DNA of 64,000 nucleotides from Adineta steineri (GCA_905250115.1 CAJNOI010000066.1:142955-206954); one strand, 5' to 3'. Positions 13,039 to 23,439 are shown, numbered from the stretch's first letter. Numbers and translations are program-made. Notes: a model not told the origin generated them from the sequence alone.

Positions 13039-13747
13039 TTAGTTACTAGGAAGAGAAGCTGATGAACATTGAAGACTAACAAGACCATTAACGGTATTTC
13101 CCTAAGAAACAAAATTCAAATTATGAGAAGAAAGAGAATTGATTTCGATAACATACTTGACAACAATCTTGAGTTGAATCACATCCATTATATTGAGTAC
13201 CACTAGTACCACTTGTTGCAACATTATCGCATGAAGTTTCTGACAATATAAATAATATCAATTATTTATTTCGATAAGAATGAAAAAACAAAACATACGT
13301 TCACTATTAGTACTGGAACCGAAGAGATTTCCAAAGGACGAACCAGAATTTCGTTTTCGGCGATCACCCGCTAAAATAATATTAGAATTTGTACAAGAAT
13401 AATAAATTACATGATGAAAGAAAATAAATTCTATTTGTTAACATGAACAAATGATTAAACTTACTTGAACTAGCACCATTATTACAACAGTGAGTTGCGC
13501 CTGATGAACATTTATTTTCTGTGGTTGTAATAGTAGATTGTTTATTAGTATATGTATATTGTCCTGGTTGAAGCGTATAGTTTTCTCCGCTTTCATTGTT
13601 TGTATTAGGATTACCGTTGGAGTTGCCGTGACCATTGCTATTGTTGCATCCAGAGCTACCGCTGCGTCTTTTTCTTGCTGGTGATGCATTTGCTGCAATA
13701 ACGATCACAGCAATAATCACAAGACATAAACATTTCGACATTTGCAT
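13039..13747 (-). pseudogene. hydrophobin-type secreted protein, frameshifted copy
   Basis: Same four-exon plan as the plus copy: complement of 13465-13747, 13299-13370, 13157-13241 and 13039-13101. Signal peptide MQMSKCLCLVIIAVIVIAAN, then SPARKRR and a Ser/Gly/Asn-rich region. Cysteine codons C1-C3 (CSSGATHCC) and C4 (TSCDN) are in frame. Exon 3, however, is 85 nt against 83 nt in the sister because of an extra GT in the AGTGGT region near 13200. This puts C5-C8 and the NGLV exon out of frame. Exon 2 is longer than in the sister (72 against 33 nt, in phase) and adds a GDRRKRNSG segment. Either a decaying copy or a 2-bp assembly error. Transcribed divergently from its twin with near-identical upstream DNA. 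Confidence 0.7.
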
Positions 13748-14175
13748 ATTGAATATTAACGATTGTGTAATTTGATTGTTGAATAATGAATAATAAATGA
13801 GATAAGTTTTGTTGAGATTTTCGAAGGTTTATATATGATAGAAATGAGCATTCATGTGGAAAAAATATATTCTGTTTTTGTTTAATATTCATACGTCAAT
13901 CGTTTGATTTATTTTGAGATTCAAAAGAAATCTTTACAAAATATGATGATCATGTCTGGATTTAGTCAAAAATTATTGACTCTTGTCAATAATACAAAAG
14001 AAAATAATGTTTAACACGAGAATGGTTTAGAGAGTAGAGTGATGACGTTATCTTTTCTCTTTCTTTTCTGTCTAATTCATACAAAAGGTGTATTTTCTAA
14101 GAAGAAAAGAAAAAAGAAACGACGACAAAAATCATGAATAAGACGAATGTTGCACTTGATAATATGAGATAAATA

Positions 14176-14811
14176 CTCGATGTATCTGTTTGAAAATGAA
14201 AGATTCTCTTTGTTGCGAACATAAAATTCAAAAAAAAGAAAAATAAATCTTCATTTCATTTTTTATTTGAAATAATTTATTTGTAGAAAATAATAATACA
14301 TTAGTTGTGTGAAGCTAAATTCTATTATGAAAAAACTAAAGAATATCAAGTGATATTTTAAAATCTATTATTATTGAATATTAATATAATGTAGAAAGCT
14401 GAAAAATATCAGTATTTCGCGTCAGAAATTTCTCTTTTAGATAATTATTAAACTAAAATTTCCTATTGTCAAATTCTCAATTAATTTAATAATGAACATA
14501 TCTTCTCAAATATTCCTAAACTGATATCTTATATACGAATTTTCAATCAATAATCTCGTATTTATTTATTTTAATAAAACTTTGTATGGTACTATTTCTT
14601 AAAAAACACTCATGTTATCTTCTCTTAATATTATGAGATTTAAATATTCGTTGATGAAACTTTCTATATATTTATTCATTATGTGACAAAGATTATTTAA
14701 ATTTCATCATATACGCAATCAATACTTTCTCTACGATTTAAATTTCGTATTTGAAACAAAAACAAAATATTATTATTTTGTAAATTTAAAATTATTTGAA
14801 ACGAACATTTA
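14176..14811. other. centre of the palindrome
   Basis: Unpaired spacer of about 640 nt between the two arms, very AT-rich, no gene seen. Confidence 0.5.
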
Positions 14812-15220
14812 TTTTTCTCAGATTATCAAGTGCAAATTTTGTCTTATTCATGATTTTTCCTTTCTTCTTAGAAAATACACCTTTTGTATGAATTAGACAG
14901 AAAAGAAAGAGAAAAGATAACGTCATTACTCTACTCTCTAAACCATTCTCATGTTAAACATTATTTTCTTTTGTATTATTGACAAGAGTCAATAATATTT
15001 GACTAAATCCAGATATGATCATCATATTTTGTAAAGATTTCTTTTGAATCTCAAAATAAATCAAACGATTGACGTATGAATATTAAACAAAAACAGAATA
15101 TATTTTTTCCACATGAATAATCATTTCTATCATATATAAACCTTTGAAAATCTCAACAAAATTTATCTCATTTATTATTCATTATTCAACAATCAAATTA
15201 CACAATCGTTAATATTCAAT

Positions 15221-15884
15221 ATGCAAATGTCGAAATGTTTATGTCTTGTGATTATTGCAGTGATCGTCATTGTAGCTAATGCATCACCAGTTAGACAAAG
15301 ACGCAGTGGTAAATCTGGATGCAGCAATAGCAATGGTCAAGGCAACTCAAACGGTAATTCTAATACAAACAAGGGCAATGCACAACCCTATACACTTAAT
15401 CACGGAGATTATTATTATACTAATAAACAATCTACTATTACAAATACAGAAAATAAATGTTCATCAGGCGCAACTCACTGTTGTAATAATAGTGGTAGTT
15501 CAAGTAAGTTTAATCATTTGTTCATGTTAACAAATAGAATTTATTTCTTTTATTTTATACAAATTCTAATGTTATTTTAGGCTCTAGTGGCAATACCAAT
15601 ACTAATAGTCAGCGTATGTTTTGTTTTTTTTCATTTTTATAGAAATAAATAATTAGTATTATTTATATTGTTAGAAACTGCATGTGATAATGTTGCAACA
15701 AGTGGTTCCAGTGGTACCCAGTATACAGGATGTGATTCAAGTCAAAGTTGTTGTCAAGTATGTTATCAAAATCAATTCTCTTTATTTTTATAATTTCAAT
15801 TTTGTTTCTTAGGGAAATACCGTTAATGGTCTTGTTAGTCTTCAATGTTCATCAGTTTCTACTAGTTCCTCTCCTACTAACTAA
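15221..15884 (+). CDS. class I hydrophobin-like secreted protein
   Basis: Exons 15221-15503, 15581-15613, 15675-15757 and 15813-15884; 156 aa, all joins in phase. Residues 1-22 are a signal peptide, followed by a VRQRR basic site and a Ser/Gly/Asn-rich stretch. Eight cysteines follow as C80-x6-CC87/88-x20-C109-x15-C125-x5-CC131/132-x12-C145 with 11 residues after the last. This matches the hydrophobin pattern C-CC-C-C-CC-C, including typical spacings. Between the last CC and the last C it reads QGNTVNGLVSLQ; an NGLV-type motif at this place is typical of basidiomycete class I members. Fungal hydrophobins self-assemble into amphipathic coats at air-water interfaces. An extra cysteine (C34) lies before the domain. 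The long hydrophobic loops of fungal members are here short and polar, so activity is uncertain. Horizontal gain from a fungus is my inference. Confidence 0.72.
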
Positions 15885-16258
15885 ACACAATCATTTGCAT
15901 CTATATCAAACAACAACAAACAAAAACATTTTCTAATTTTTACTTCGTTTTCTTCATTTTTGAATATTTTAATCTTGCAATTTTTTATATAAAATATTTA
16001 ATCTCGCTTTATTTATTTATCGTCATTAATAAAATATCAAAAAAAAAATCAAATGTTTTATTCATATTTATATTGAAAATCTCTAATGAAAAGAAAAGCG
16101 AATTATATAATTTAAACTTCTATTATTTCGATATAAAAGCATGATGGTAACTATTAAAATTTCTTTGTTAATATTTGTATTCGAATTAAAATAAATAACA
16201 TATTCTTTATCGTTTCTAAGAGGTAAAAACAAATTCTAAACATTATTGTTTATTCAGT

Positions 16259-16491
16259 TCTTTCTTAAGTTATGCATTGAATTAGGAAAAGAGTAGGTAT
16301 GTCAAACTTTTATGTTTTCTTTATTGATATTCACAAATTTTTTATTAAAAAAAAGAATTAGTTTCGATAACGAATGTTTGTGAAAATAATTATTGTCAAA
16401 TGTGACGTTCAATACCAAATAATAATATTTTATCAATTAAATATAATATTGCTTCATATGATGTATTATATGCAACTAAAATATCACCAGT
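16259..16491. other. short spacer, no gene seen
   Basis: AT-rich spacer between the palindrome and a minus-strand gene relic. Confidence 0.4.
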
Positions 16492-16685
16492 TCATAATGA
16501 CATAGCCCAAGGAAATAATGTTTCTCGTAATTGAGGATTTTGTTCAAGTATTTTCATTTTTTTATGATCTTTTAATTGTGAAGGTGGTGAAGTTATTTGT
16601 TTATAAGATAACAAAGAAAGTAAAATATTAATACGATTATTTTTCAATAATTCTATACTAGCAGCAGTGGACCATTGGAGAAGTC
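16380..16685 (-). pseudogene. fragment of an unrecognised conserved-looking gene
   Basis: Minus-strand frame reads STAASIELLKNNRINILLSL, LLSYKQITSPPSQLKDHKK and QNPQLRETLFPWAMSL. After one TGA it continues TGDILVAYNTSYEAILYLID in the same frame. Codon quality looks genuine but both ends are lost. The 5' side runs into repeats containing AAGGAGAAATGG. I do not recognise the family. Confidence 0.4.
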
Positions 16686-17675
16686 GACCGAGAAACTGTT
16701 CCACTTTAAGGAGAAATGGTTTACCCCAATAAAAGTAACACATTAAGGAGAAATGGAAAAACCAAAAGCGACATCGATTCAATGAATTATTCTATACCCT
16801 ATCGATATACACCGCAAAGAGAAATCCTTTTTATTTTAAACGGAAATCAAACAAACCTGAATATATATGTATTCAACATCTAAATCAATACGATATCTAT
16901 CTTTTCTTTAAAGAGAAATCTTTTTTCAAGTTCCATTTTTCCTTATGAGTGTAGATATGGATGAACCATTTCACATCATTATTTATCCATTTCTAATGGT
17001 AAAAAACAATATCCCCTAGAATATCTTTCGTGAGCGAACATATAAACTATTTGTTCACTATTCTTTCATCTATATGATTATATAGTATTTTTAACTTTTC
17101 TTCACATATATATCTATATGGCCTTTTTCTCTTTTCCTTCTTGTATAATCATACAGAATTTTCTTCTTTTCTTTTAAATATATGTTCATATGGTATTTTT
17201 CCTTCCCTTATCTTCATGCGTCCTACTTATATTCTTTCGATCTTCATTGAAATGCCTTGTTTTCAAGTGCTGACCTAAACCATATCACTTAAATAATATT
17301 CGTAGAATATTTTCTATTACAAAAAATCAGAATGATCAAAGTTAACACAACCTGTTCATTGAATATTCGCATTTTATACTGATACAAAACTAATATTCCG
17401 CTTCCGAAACTATCATCTTCTTATACAACTAACGATAACACAAACATCTCCTTATAATGAAAAATAAAATAATCCAAATCCCCCTTTCATTCTTCCATTT
17501 CTCCTTATGAATAGGTATATGCATATATTATTTCATCTTATTTTCAATTCATTTCTGCTGATAAAAAAACCAAATCTGCTGCAATATCACCTTAGAGTAA
17601 AAAAATAAACCATCCATATCTCACTTTCATTCTTTCATTTCTCCTTATGAGTGGAGATATGGATCAATGTTTGGA
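16686..17675. repeat. degenerate repeats around TTTCTCCTTATGA
   Basis: A stretch of low coding potential in which CATTT(C/T)TCCTTATGA followed by AGATATGGAT or a variant recurs (near 16945, 17500 and 17640). The reverse form AAGGAGAAATGG also occurs (near 16710 and 16745). Looks like a decayed dispersed or tandem repeat. Confidence 0.4.
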
Positions 17676-17821
17676 CCTCGAATTGATTCGAGTTGTATGG
17701 GAAAAGAATATCCCGTTGATTTTATGTGGGTGAATGATTTCTCCTTGAATTGGAACAGTTTCTTCCTTTTAAGGGATATGGTCCATCCCTCTATACTAGT
17801 ATTAATATCTTTTGTTAATAA

Positions 17822-17896
17822 ATCTTGAGGGTGTGGGTGTGGGTGTGGATATGAACATCTCCTCTTCCAGCTTACACCCACACCCACACCCTTGAA
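17822..17896. repeat. telomere-like foldback element (best-preserved)
   Basis: Left arm ATCTTGAGGGTGTGGGTG extended by another TGTGG, loop of about 30 nt, right arm CACCCACACCCACACCCTTG. It contains the complete family terminus and three tandem TGTGGG-type units per arm. Confidence 0.8.
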
Positions 17897-17939
17897 CAGT
17901 GAGTAATTACCTTTCGATTGTGCTCTCTCAGACAACGCT

Positions 17940-18325
17940 GCTTGACCGTAGCTATTCGAACGTTATTTTTGAAGGGACTGTCGCCGATCTAAATGAGATC
18001 GAATAAGATTATGTTGATGTAATATTCGTAGAAAAATATATGACTGATATTTTATATCTTGTTCTGTCGTTTTATAAAGATAAAAAATTAATGTTGTATG
18101 TAGACAAACGAATATTCTCCGACGTCATTTTGTTGTTATAAGATATCATAGTAAAAATACGTGTTGACAAATATCTTCGTCAAATATATAATTTTGTTCT
18201 TTTCTAATGTTGTATAGTTACTATCTGTGTGTTTTATTTTGTTACAGCTTTAACACGTCATGTGGTTTTTACTATTTAAGAGATTTTTTTAAATATATCT
18301 GTATGTGATATATATCAGAAAAAAA
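17940..18325. other. spacer upstream of the zinc-ribbon membrane gene
   Basis: AT-rich, no gene seen. Probably contains the promoter and 5' UTR of the gene that begins at 18326. Confidence 0.4.
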
Positions 18326-19158
18326 ATGATTGAGGTACCGGTAAATTCTAATTCAGTCTATATACCTGTTGTTCGAAGTAATTATTCATTTTTTAAATTT
18401 CTATTCTTTAATATTTTTTGGTATTATTAGCTGGAGGTTTTAAATCAGAATTTGATTCAACATATCCAGTTCGTCTTAATGGAATAATTAATCAAAATGA
18501 ATTTGAAGAATCAATTTATAAAATTAATAATGTACCTGCTGAACGTAAAGCTTTATTAATTGTAGGCATTATTTTTATTTTGAGTATAATAATTGGTTTA
18601 ATATTATTTATTGTTGGTGGAGTAACAGCAGCTAATTCTTCTGGACGCCGTGGATTTCCTGCATTAATTGGTGTTGCAATAGGTATAACTATTTTTGGAA
18701 TAATTTTTTGTTCTATTGCATTTCGTATTCTACTATCTCGACGTCGAGATAATATACGACGAGTAATTGCAGAAGAATCAAGAAAATATTCTTCTCGATC
18801 ACCAATACCATGTAGCTGGAGATTAGATACTAAAACAACTTATGCTGGATATTATGAAAAGCAACATAGATTTCGAGTAGTTTATCAAGTCAGTAGATTT
18901 AGCTTTGAATAAATTTGTTAACATCATTCTTTTTAGTTAGCCATAGATATTGGTCATTCTATTGCTCCTGGAAGTGTATCGTATCATCGTAATCAAATTG
19001 CTCCATATCAAACAATAGCTCCTGGTGAACAAAGTAACTATGCACCTCCACCTTATCCTGGACAATCAACAGGATTTTGTCCTCAATGTAATGCACCACG
19101 ACAAGCTCCCACAAGTCAATTCTGTTCATCATGTGGACATTCATTTAATAAATATTAA
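18326..19158 (+). CDS. two-TM protein with C-terminal zinc ribbon
   Basis: Exons 18326-18377, 18431-18888 and 18937-19158; 243 aa. The N-terminus MIEVPVNSNSVYIPVVRTGG leads to two hydrophobic segments (about residues 66-92, ending IVGGVTAAN, and about 100-126, GVAIGITIFGIIFCSIAFRI). A cytosolic-type region follows with PIPCSWRLDTKTTYAG. The tail is Pro-rich and ends FCPQCNAPRQAPTSQFCSSCGH, a CxxC...CxxC zinc ribbon. Such ribbons usually mediate protein contacts. A broken, inverted copy of exons 2-3 lies at 35290-35740. Function unknown. Confidence 0.78.
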
Positions 19159-19336
19159 ATATATATATTCAATGTTTTTTTTACTATATTTTATGATACA
19201 TCTTTGTCGATTTTTACAAATGCTCGTTTATTGACTATTTCATTAATAAAATATTTTCAATAATCATAAATTTCTAAGACGTCTAATATTACACACAATT
19301 ACTGAACAAGTAACGCTCGTCTAAGGGTTCGCTTAG

Positions 19337-19542
19337 CTCTTTCTCGTAGAAATGGTGTTCTACAATGTTACGGGACCTTTTGCTTATATAACTTGCAAGA
19401 ACTAACATCAGATTCGAAGTCCCTGCATCGAAACGTCTCTTCTGAAAAATTGGTCTTCGATGTTTTTTAGACCCTGCGGACACACAAGCAAGGAAGCAAA
19501 CAAACAATTTATGTTTACTGGACTCTTCTCTACGAGAAAGAG
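19337..19542. mobile_element. small TIR element (copy A)
   Basis: 206 bp bounded by perfect 14-bp inverted repeats, CTCTTTCTCGTAGA and TCTACGAGAAAGAG. The interior matches, in reverse, the outer parts of the 58.8-59.3 kb copy (for example GTCCCGTA, TTCGATGCAGGGACTTCGAA, CCGCAGGGTC). Similarity extends about 25 nt beyond the left repeat (TAACGCTCGTCTAAG), so the true ends may lie further out. Short open frames in it are conserved between copies but match no known protein. Confidence 0.6.
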
Positions 19543-19923
19543 AACATTGTTAATTGACAAATAACTAAAAAATCACGTATTTTAAGAAAAAAAAATATAT
19601 CCAATAGAATGTCAGTAGCTCGATACAAGTTTGAGTCAATATTCTTCAAAAAAAATCCTCTTCATACAATAAAATGTGATAGATTATATTTATATTCGTT
19701 CTTCTGCCTATATTGAAGATTAAAAAAAATGGCAAAACACACCAACGATAAAAATATGTCGTTCTCATTAACAGAATACTGGTATTTTTTATTGTACGAC
19801 AACAAAGTAAGAGAATAAAATGACAGATATATTTTGGTTAAATATTGAGAAAAAAAATCTAATATTTATTCACTTTTTCTTTCTCTTCAATCAAATATAC
19901 CTTCTCCATCATATATTTAGAAA
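19543..19923. other. intergenic DNA, no gene seen
   Basis: AT-rich spacer without recognisable content. Confidence 0.4.
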
Positions 19924-20121
19924 ATGATTGGAACACCTACGAATTTAAATTCAATTGATATATCATTGAGGGTGTGGGTGCTGTTTCTGAAAAAGACAAT
20001 ACCCAAACCCACACCCTCATTCGTCGTTATTGTTGATGGTTTTAATAATGATAAAAAATTTGATTTTGCAATCATCAACAGTGGTACTGACAATTTAAAA
20101 CTTTTTTTACAAACTTATTAA
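19924..20121 (+). pseudogene. FG-GAP/VCBS repeat relic interrupted by a foldback
   Basis: After a telomere-like element the frame reads VVIVDGFNNDKKFDFAIINS and GTDNLKLFLQTY. This is the D-x-N-x-D-x-x-x-D calcium-binding type of FG-GAP blade common in bdelloid secreted proteins. No further blades or exons are present on either side, so this is a leftover of a larger gene. The foldback at 19965-20020 sits directly before the surviving blade. Confidence 0.5.
19965..20020. repeat. telomere-like foldback element
   Basis: Left arm TTGAGGGTGTGGGTG, right arm CCCAAACCCACACCCTCA, loop of about 23 nt. Confidence 0.7.
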
Positions 20122-20162
20122 TTTCTCTAGTTTTTAAATGTAAATAAATTAGTATCTCTAAA

Positions 20163-20216
20163 AATCTTGAGGATATGGGTGAAATAATCTCTTCTTCGAC
20201 TACACCCAGATATCAA
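20163..20216. repeat. telomere-like foldback element, diverged
   Basis: Begins ATCTTGAGGATATGGGTG and ends ACACCCAGATATCAA. Family terminus is present but mutated, a decayed copy. Confidence 0.55.
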
Positions 20217-20513
20217 TTCTTTATATCAAATATTGAAACTGACATAATTTATGACAGTTTACATACGAGCGAAGACTTCAAGGAGATATTTTGTTATTTG
20301 TTATGCAAGTGTGTTGTCATATAATAAAGTCAACAGAAACAATGATAAGAAAAGTATCACATATAAAGAACGTAGAGTTTACCTTGAGACTTCATTTCAT
20401 TCGTCATCGCATGCCAATACAATCTTAAGGGTACGAAGTATAACTATATTCAATGGTACGTACGGGCATTCATAATAGTTTTATCCAAAAGCTATTTTTG
20501 TTGTTCTAGAACG

Positions 20514-21482
20514 ATGGAAGTTTCAACAGAAGACAACATTATTCGTGAGCGACTTATTCAATTGAATAATACACTCTCTCAACTCAATATAACTGAACAT
20601 TCTCCTGAAGTTATTCGTATGTTTGATGAACTTGTCACATTTTGTTCTTCAAATGAAATCTCTTCATCAATATTGAATCATATGCTTGAACGAGACACCG
20701 ACCTAGCAACAGCATGTGAAAACTTGTGCCGTTTATTTGCTTTTCACGGATTTTCTGTTGAACTAAAATCTGCAAGGATATGCGCTGCTGATAAAAATCA
20801 AAACATAAACGACTATTTCAAACATCGTCACAGTTATGAAGAGTTAATTCAGTTTGAAATGAACATATTACAAGAATTTGGTGTTCATCTAGCTAAAAGT
20901 CCAACAATAAATGACGAAAGTGATCTGTTAGTTACAAAAGTAGCTTTTATTGGATCCGGTCCTATACCAACTTCTTCAATGATCATTCTTAGTGATCACG
21001 GACCATTTGTAGATATTTACAATATTGATATGTGTGAAGAAGCAAATCAATTAGCATCAGTTATAAGTGAACAAGTGTTACCTCCGCACCTTTCTAAACG
21101 TATGCATTTTATTACTCAAGATATTAGTCAAAATCCATTATGTGACAATGTCAAATCGATTTTAAATCAATGTCAACTTATTTATCTTGCTGCATATGTT
21201 GGTATGACTGAATTAGAAAAATTAGAAATACTTCGAAATATTGTTAATCAATCGACTGATGAATTCAGTCCGAAAACAAAGCAATATTTTGTTATCCGAA
21301 CTGCAGAAGGATTATACCAAATTCTTTTTCCAAAAGTTAAAGCAGAAAAAATTGCAATGCTACAAGCGACTACCAGTGACAATAATCAACAAATTAAGAA
21401 GAAATTTCTTTTTCAAGTCAAATCAGCTCATCTCTCATTAAAAGAGTACGGTATGGTCACGATTATTGCTGAAAGTATTTGA
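20514..21482 (+). CDS. nicotianamine synthase-like protein
   Basis: Single exon, 322 aa, starting at an ATG four bases after a TTCTAG splice-acceptor-like site. The centre carries VAFIGSGPIPTSSMIILS (about residues 141-158), the SAM-binding signature of nicotianamine synthases. It is followed by the NIDMCEEANQLA acidic loop, RMHFITQDI, LIYLAAYVGM and VIRTAEGLYQILFPKV, in family order. The plant enzymes join three aminopropyl groups from S-adenosylmethionine to give a metal chelator; fungal, archaeal and bacterial homologues make related opine-type metallophores. The N-terminal helical part (residues 1-120) also fits. Lack of introns and the family's distribution suggest horizontal gain. The exact product cannot be told from sequence. 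Confidence 0.82.
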   Translation: MEVSTEDNIIRERLIQLNNTLSQLNITEHSPEVIRMFDELVTFCSSNEISSSILNHMLERDTDLATACENLCRLFAFHGFSVELKSARICAADKNQNINDYFKHRHSYEELIQFEMNILQEFGVHLAKSPTINDESDLLVTKVAFIGSGPIPTSSMIILSDHGPFVDIYNIDMCEEANQLASVISEQVLPPHLSKRMHFITQDISQNPLCDNVKSILNQCQLIYLAAYVGMTELEKLEILRNIVNQSTDEFSPKTKQYFVIRTAEGLYQILFPKVKAEKIAMLQATTSDNNQQIKKKFLFQVKSAHLSLKEYGMVTIIAESI

Positions 21483-22002
21483 AATAACAATTACTGATTT
21501 TAAATTTGATTAAATTCTTTATGTATAAGCAATTTTTTGTAATAATCACGAGATTTTTTATTTCAATACAGAATAAATTGTGAGTGTAGATTAAAAGAAG
21601 ACAGATATACCAACGCCCATACCCCTTTTCTTTGTAAAACATCTTGTTTATTTAATAAACATTTATAAATCATATGGACGCGTAAAATTATGAAATAGAT
21701 GTCGCCAGATTCATTATTTGGAAAATATATAGACAAAATACGAATTTGATTAACCAATAAATTTAAAAACATGTTACTAGCCATAATTTTTCTTTTTTTT
21801 TACTAACGATTTAGATATCGCGTAATGTTTTAATCGTTCGTCCTTAATAAATGACTATCACTCATCTATTACATTCGAACGATAGGTTCAAAGTATAAAC
21901 ACTAAAAGTGCGTTAAAGTACGTTCGTTTCTTTTCTTTCTTTCTGTTCATCGAGAATATATATAAATACGATCGAACAAACGAATATATTTTATAATACA
22001 AA
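21483..22002. other. spacer between NAS-like gene and glycosyltransferase
   Basis: Contains a possible polyadenylation signal (GAATAAATTG near 21572) and the promoter side of the next gene. No other gene seen. Confidence 0.4.
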
Positions 22003-23439
22003 ATGATGTTCATCTTATCGTTATTTTTCGTATTAATTTTCTGTTCATTATCAAGAGAAAATCCCAATCATATTCTTGTTATTGCTCCGCCTTTCTTTGG
22101 TCATATGCTACGTAAATACTTTTAATTTAAAAAACTATAAATTATATAATACTGTTTTTTTTAAATTTTTATAGCTTCATTAGAACTTGCCAAACAATTA
22201 TCATCTTATTGTCATGTTACATATTTGATTTCAGCAAATAAAATCAATGAACTTGATCGTAAAGGATTTCTATCTGATTTAAACAATAGTAAAACACTGG
22301 ATATCGTTGGTTTAATTGATGGAAATGATAATTTTCCTCAATTTGAAATTCACGATTCTCAAATCAATTTAAATAATATTTCACAGATAATTCCTGGTAA
22401 TGATCATATTCGATTATTCAATGGTGTAATCAATCGAATGGGTACAGCATTAAATCATTTGTTTCATTCAAATTTTCAATCACCTATTACACGAAATATT
22501 TCCTTGCCTATTGATATGATTATTGTTCGATCATTTGCTCCATTACCTTTATTAAATTTATCAATACCTATTTATTTATTTTTACCGAGTAATCTTCGAG
22601 GTGTTGTTAATGGTATGCATAATGATGAAAGAAATAATAATAATGAATTAAAAGAAGTATTTCGTTATATTCAAAATAATACTCAACAAGCAAATGGTTT
22701 TATTTGTAATTCATTAAAAGAATTTGATGGAAAATATATTGAACAATTTTATCGATCATCTGGAAATTTAGCACCTATTCGTTTTATTGGTCCTCTTATT
22801 TTTAATAGTCAACAATCAATGGAAGATAATGTATAAAATTAAATTAAAAATTTTTATATAAAATTTATATTTTAGGCTAAAGATATTGTCGATTGGCTTG
22901 ATAAACAACCTATTAGTTCAGTTATTTATATTTCTTTCGGTTCAGTGGCTCGTTTACCATCAACTACTATTGATATTGTTGCTCGTGCTTTATTAAATCA
23001 TTCATTTATTTGGTCATTAAAAACAAAAACATCTCTTCCATCATCATTAAATAATCTTGATTCTAATCGTCAACTTATTCTTGAATGGACTCCACAACGT
23101 GCAATATTATCACATCCTTCAATAGCATTTTTCTTTTCACATGGTGGATGGAATTCTCTTTTAGAAAGTATGTTAAATGGTAAACCAATACTTGTATGGC
23201 CTTTTTTTGGTGATCAATTTGATAATGCTTTACAAATTATTGAAATGGGTATAGCTCGTCAAGTTTCAAATAATCTTCAAGATGATATTGAACATATGCT
23301 CAGTAATAATAGTTATTCAAATAAAGCTAAAGAAGTTCAACAATTAGTTATTCAAGCTCGAGAAAATACATCAAAAGAACAAATTATTAATATTGCACAA
23401 CTTATTTCAAATAATCCAAAAGAACATGATGATCTTTAA
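22003..23439 (+). CDS. UDP-glycosyltransferase (GT1 family)
   Basis: Exons 22003-22111, 22175-22830 and 22876-23439; 442 aa. Residues 1-20 form a signal peptide, followed by PNHILVIAPPFFGHM, the N-terminal acceptor-domain strand with its catalytic histidine. Exon 3 opens with the AKDIVDWLDKQPISSVIYIS linker, and the donor-binding signature runs from ILEWTPQRAILSH through FFSHGGWNSLLE to PFFGDQFDNA (about residues 320-365). The family transfers sugars from UDP donors to small lipophilic acceptors. There is no C-terminal membrane anchor, unlike animal ER glucuronosyltransferases, so it may be a soluble lumenal or secreted enzyme of plant, fungal or invertebrate type. Acceptor unknown. Confidence 0.85.

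Larger units (their letters stand above)
12688..16258. repeat. inverted duplication (palindrome) with hydrophobin-type gene in each arm
   Basis: Left arm about 12688-14175, right arm about 14812-16258, with an unmatched centre of about 640 nt. The arms include the genes, about 400 nt of promoter-side DNA and several hundred nt of 3' flank. Matching landmarks in opposite orientation include TTGCACTTGATAAT at the inner ends, GACGTTATCTTTTCTCTTTC, the ATG region and AATCAAATGTTTTATTCAT in the 3' flank. Arm identity looks high but not perfect (small indels and substitutions), so the duplication is not brand new. Limits are estimated by eye. Confidence 0.8.

Noticed and set aside
13438-13698. Second open frame inside the hydrophobin-type exon 1 on the same strand
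   Set aside because: Its peptide is a Gln/His-rich shadow; the other frame has the signal peptide and conserved cysteines.
17645-17935. Open frame on the minus strand across the foldback at 17822
   Set aside because: Its protein is His/Pro and Gly/Val repeats encoded by the hairpin arms; no start context, splice sites or homology.
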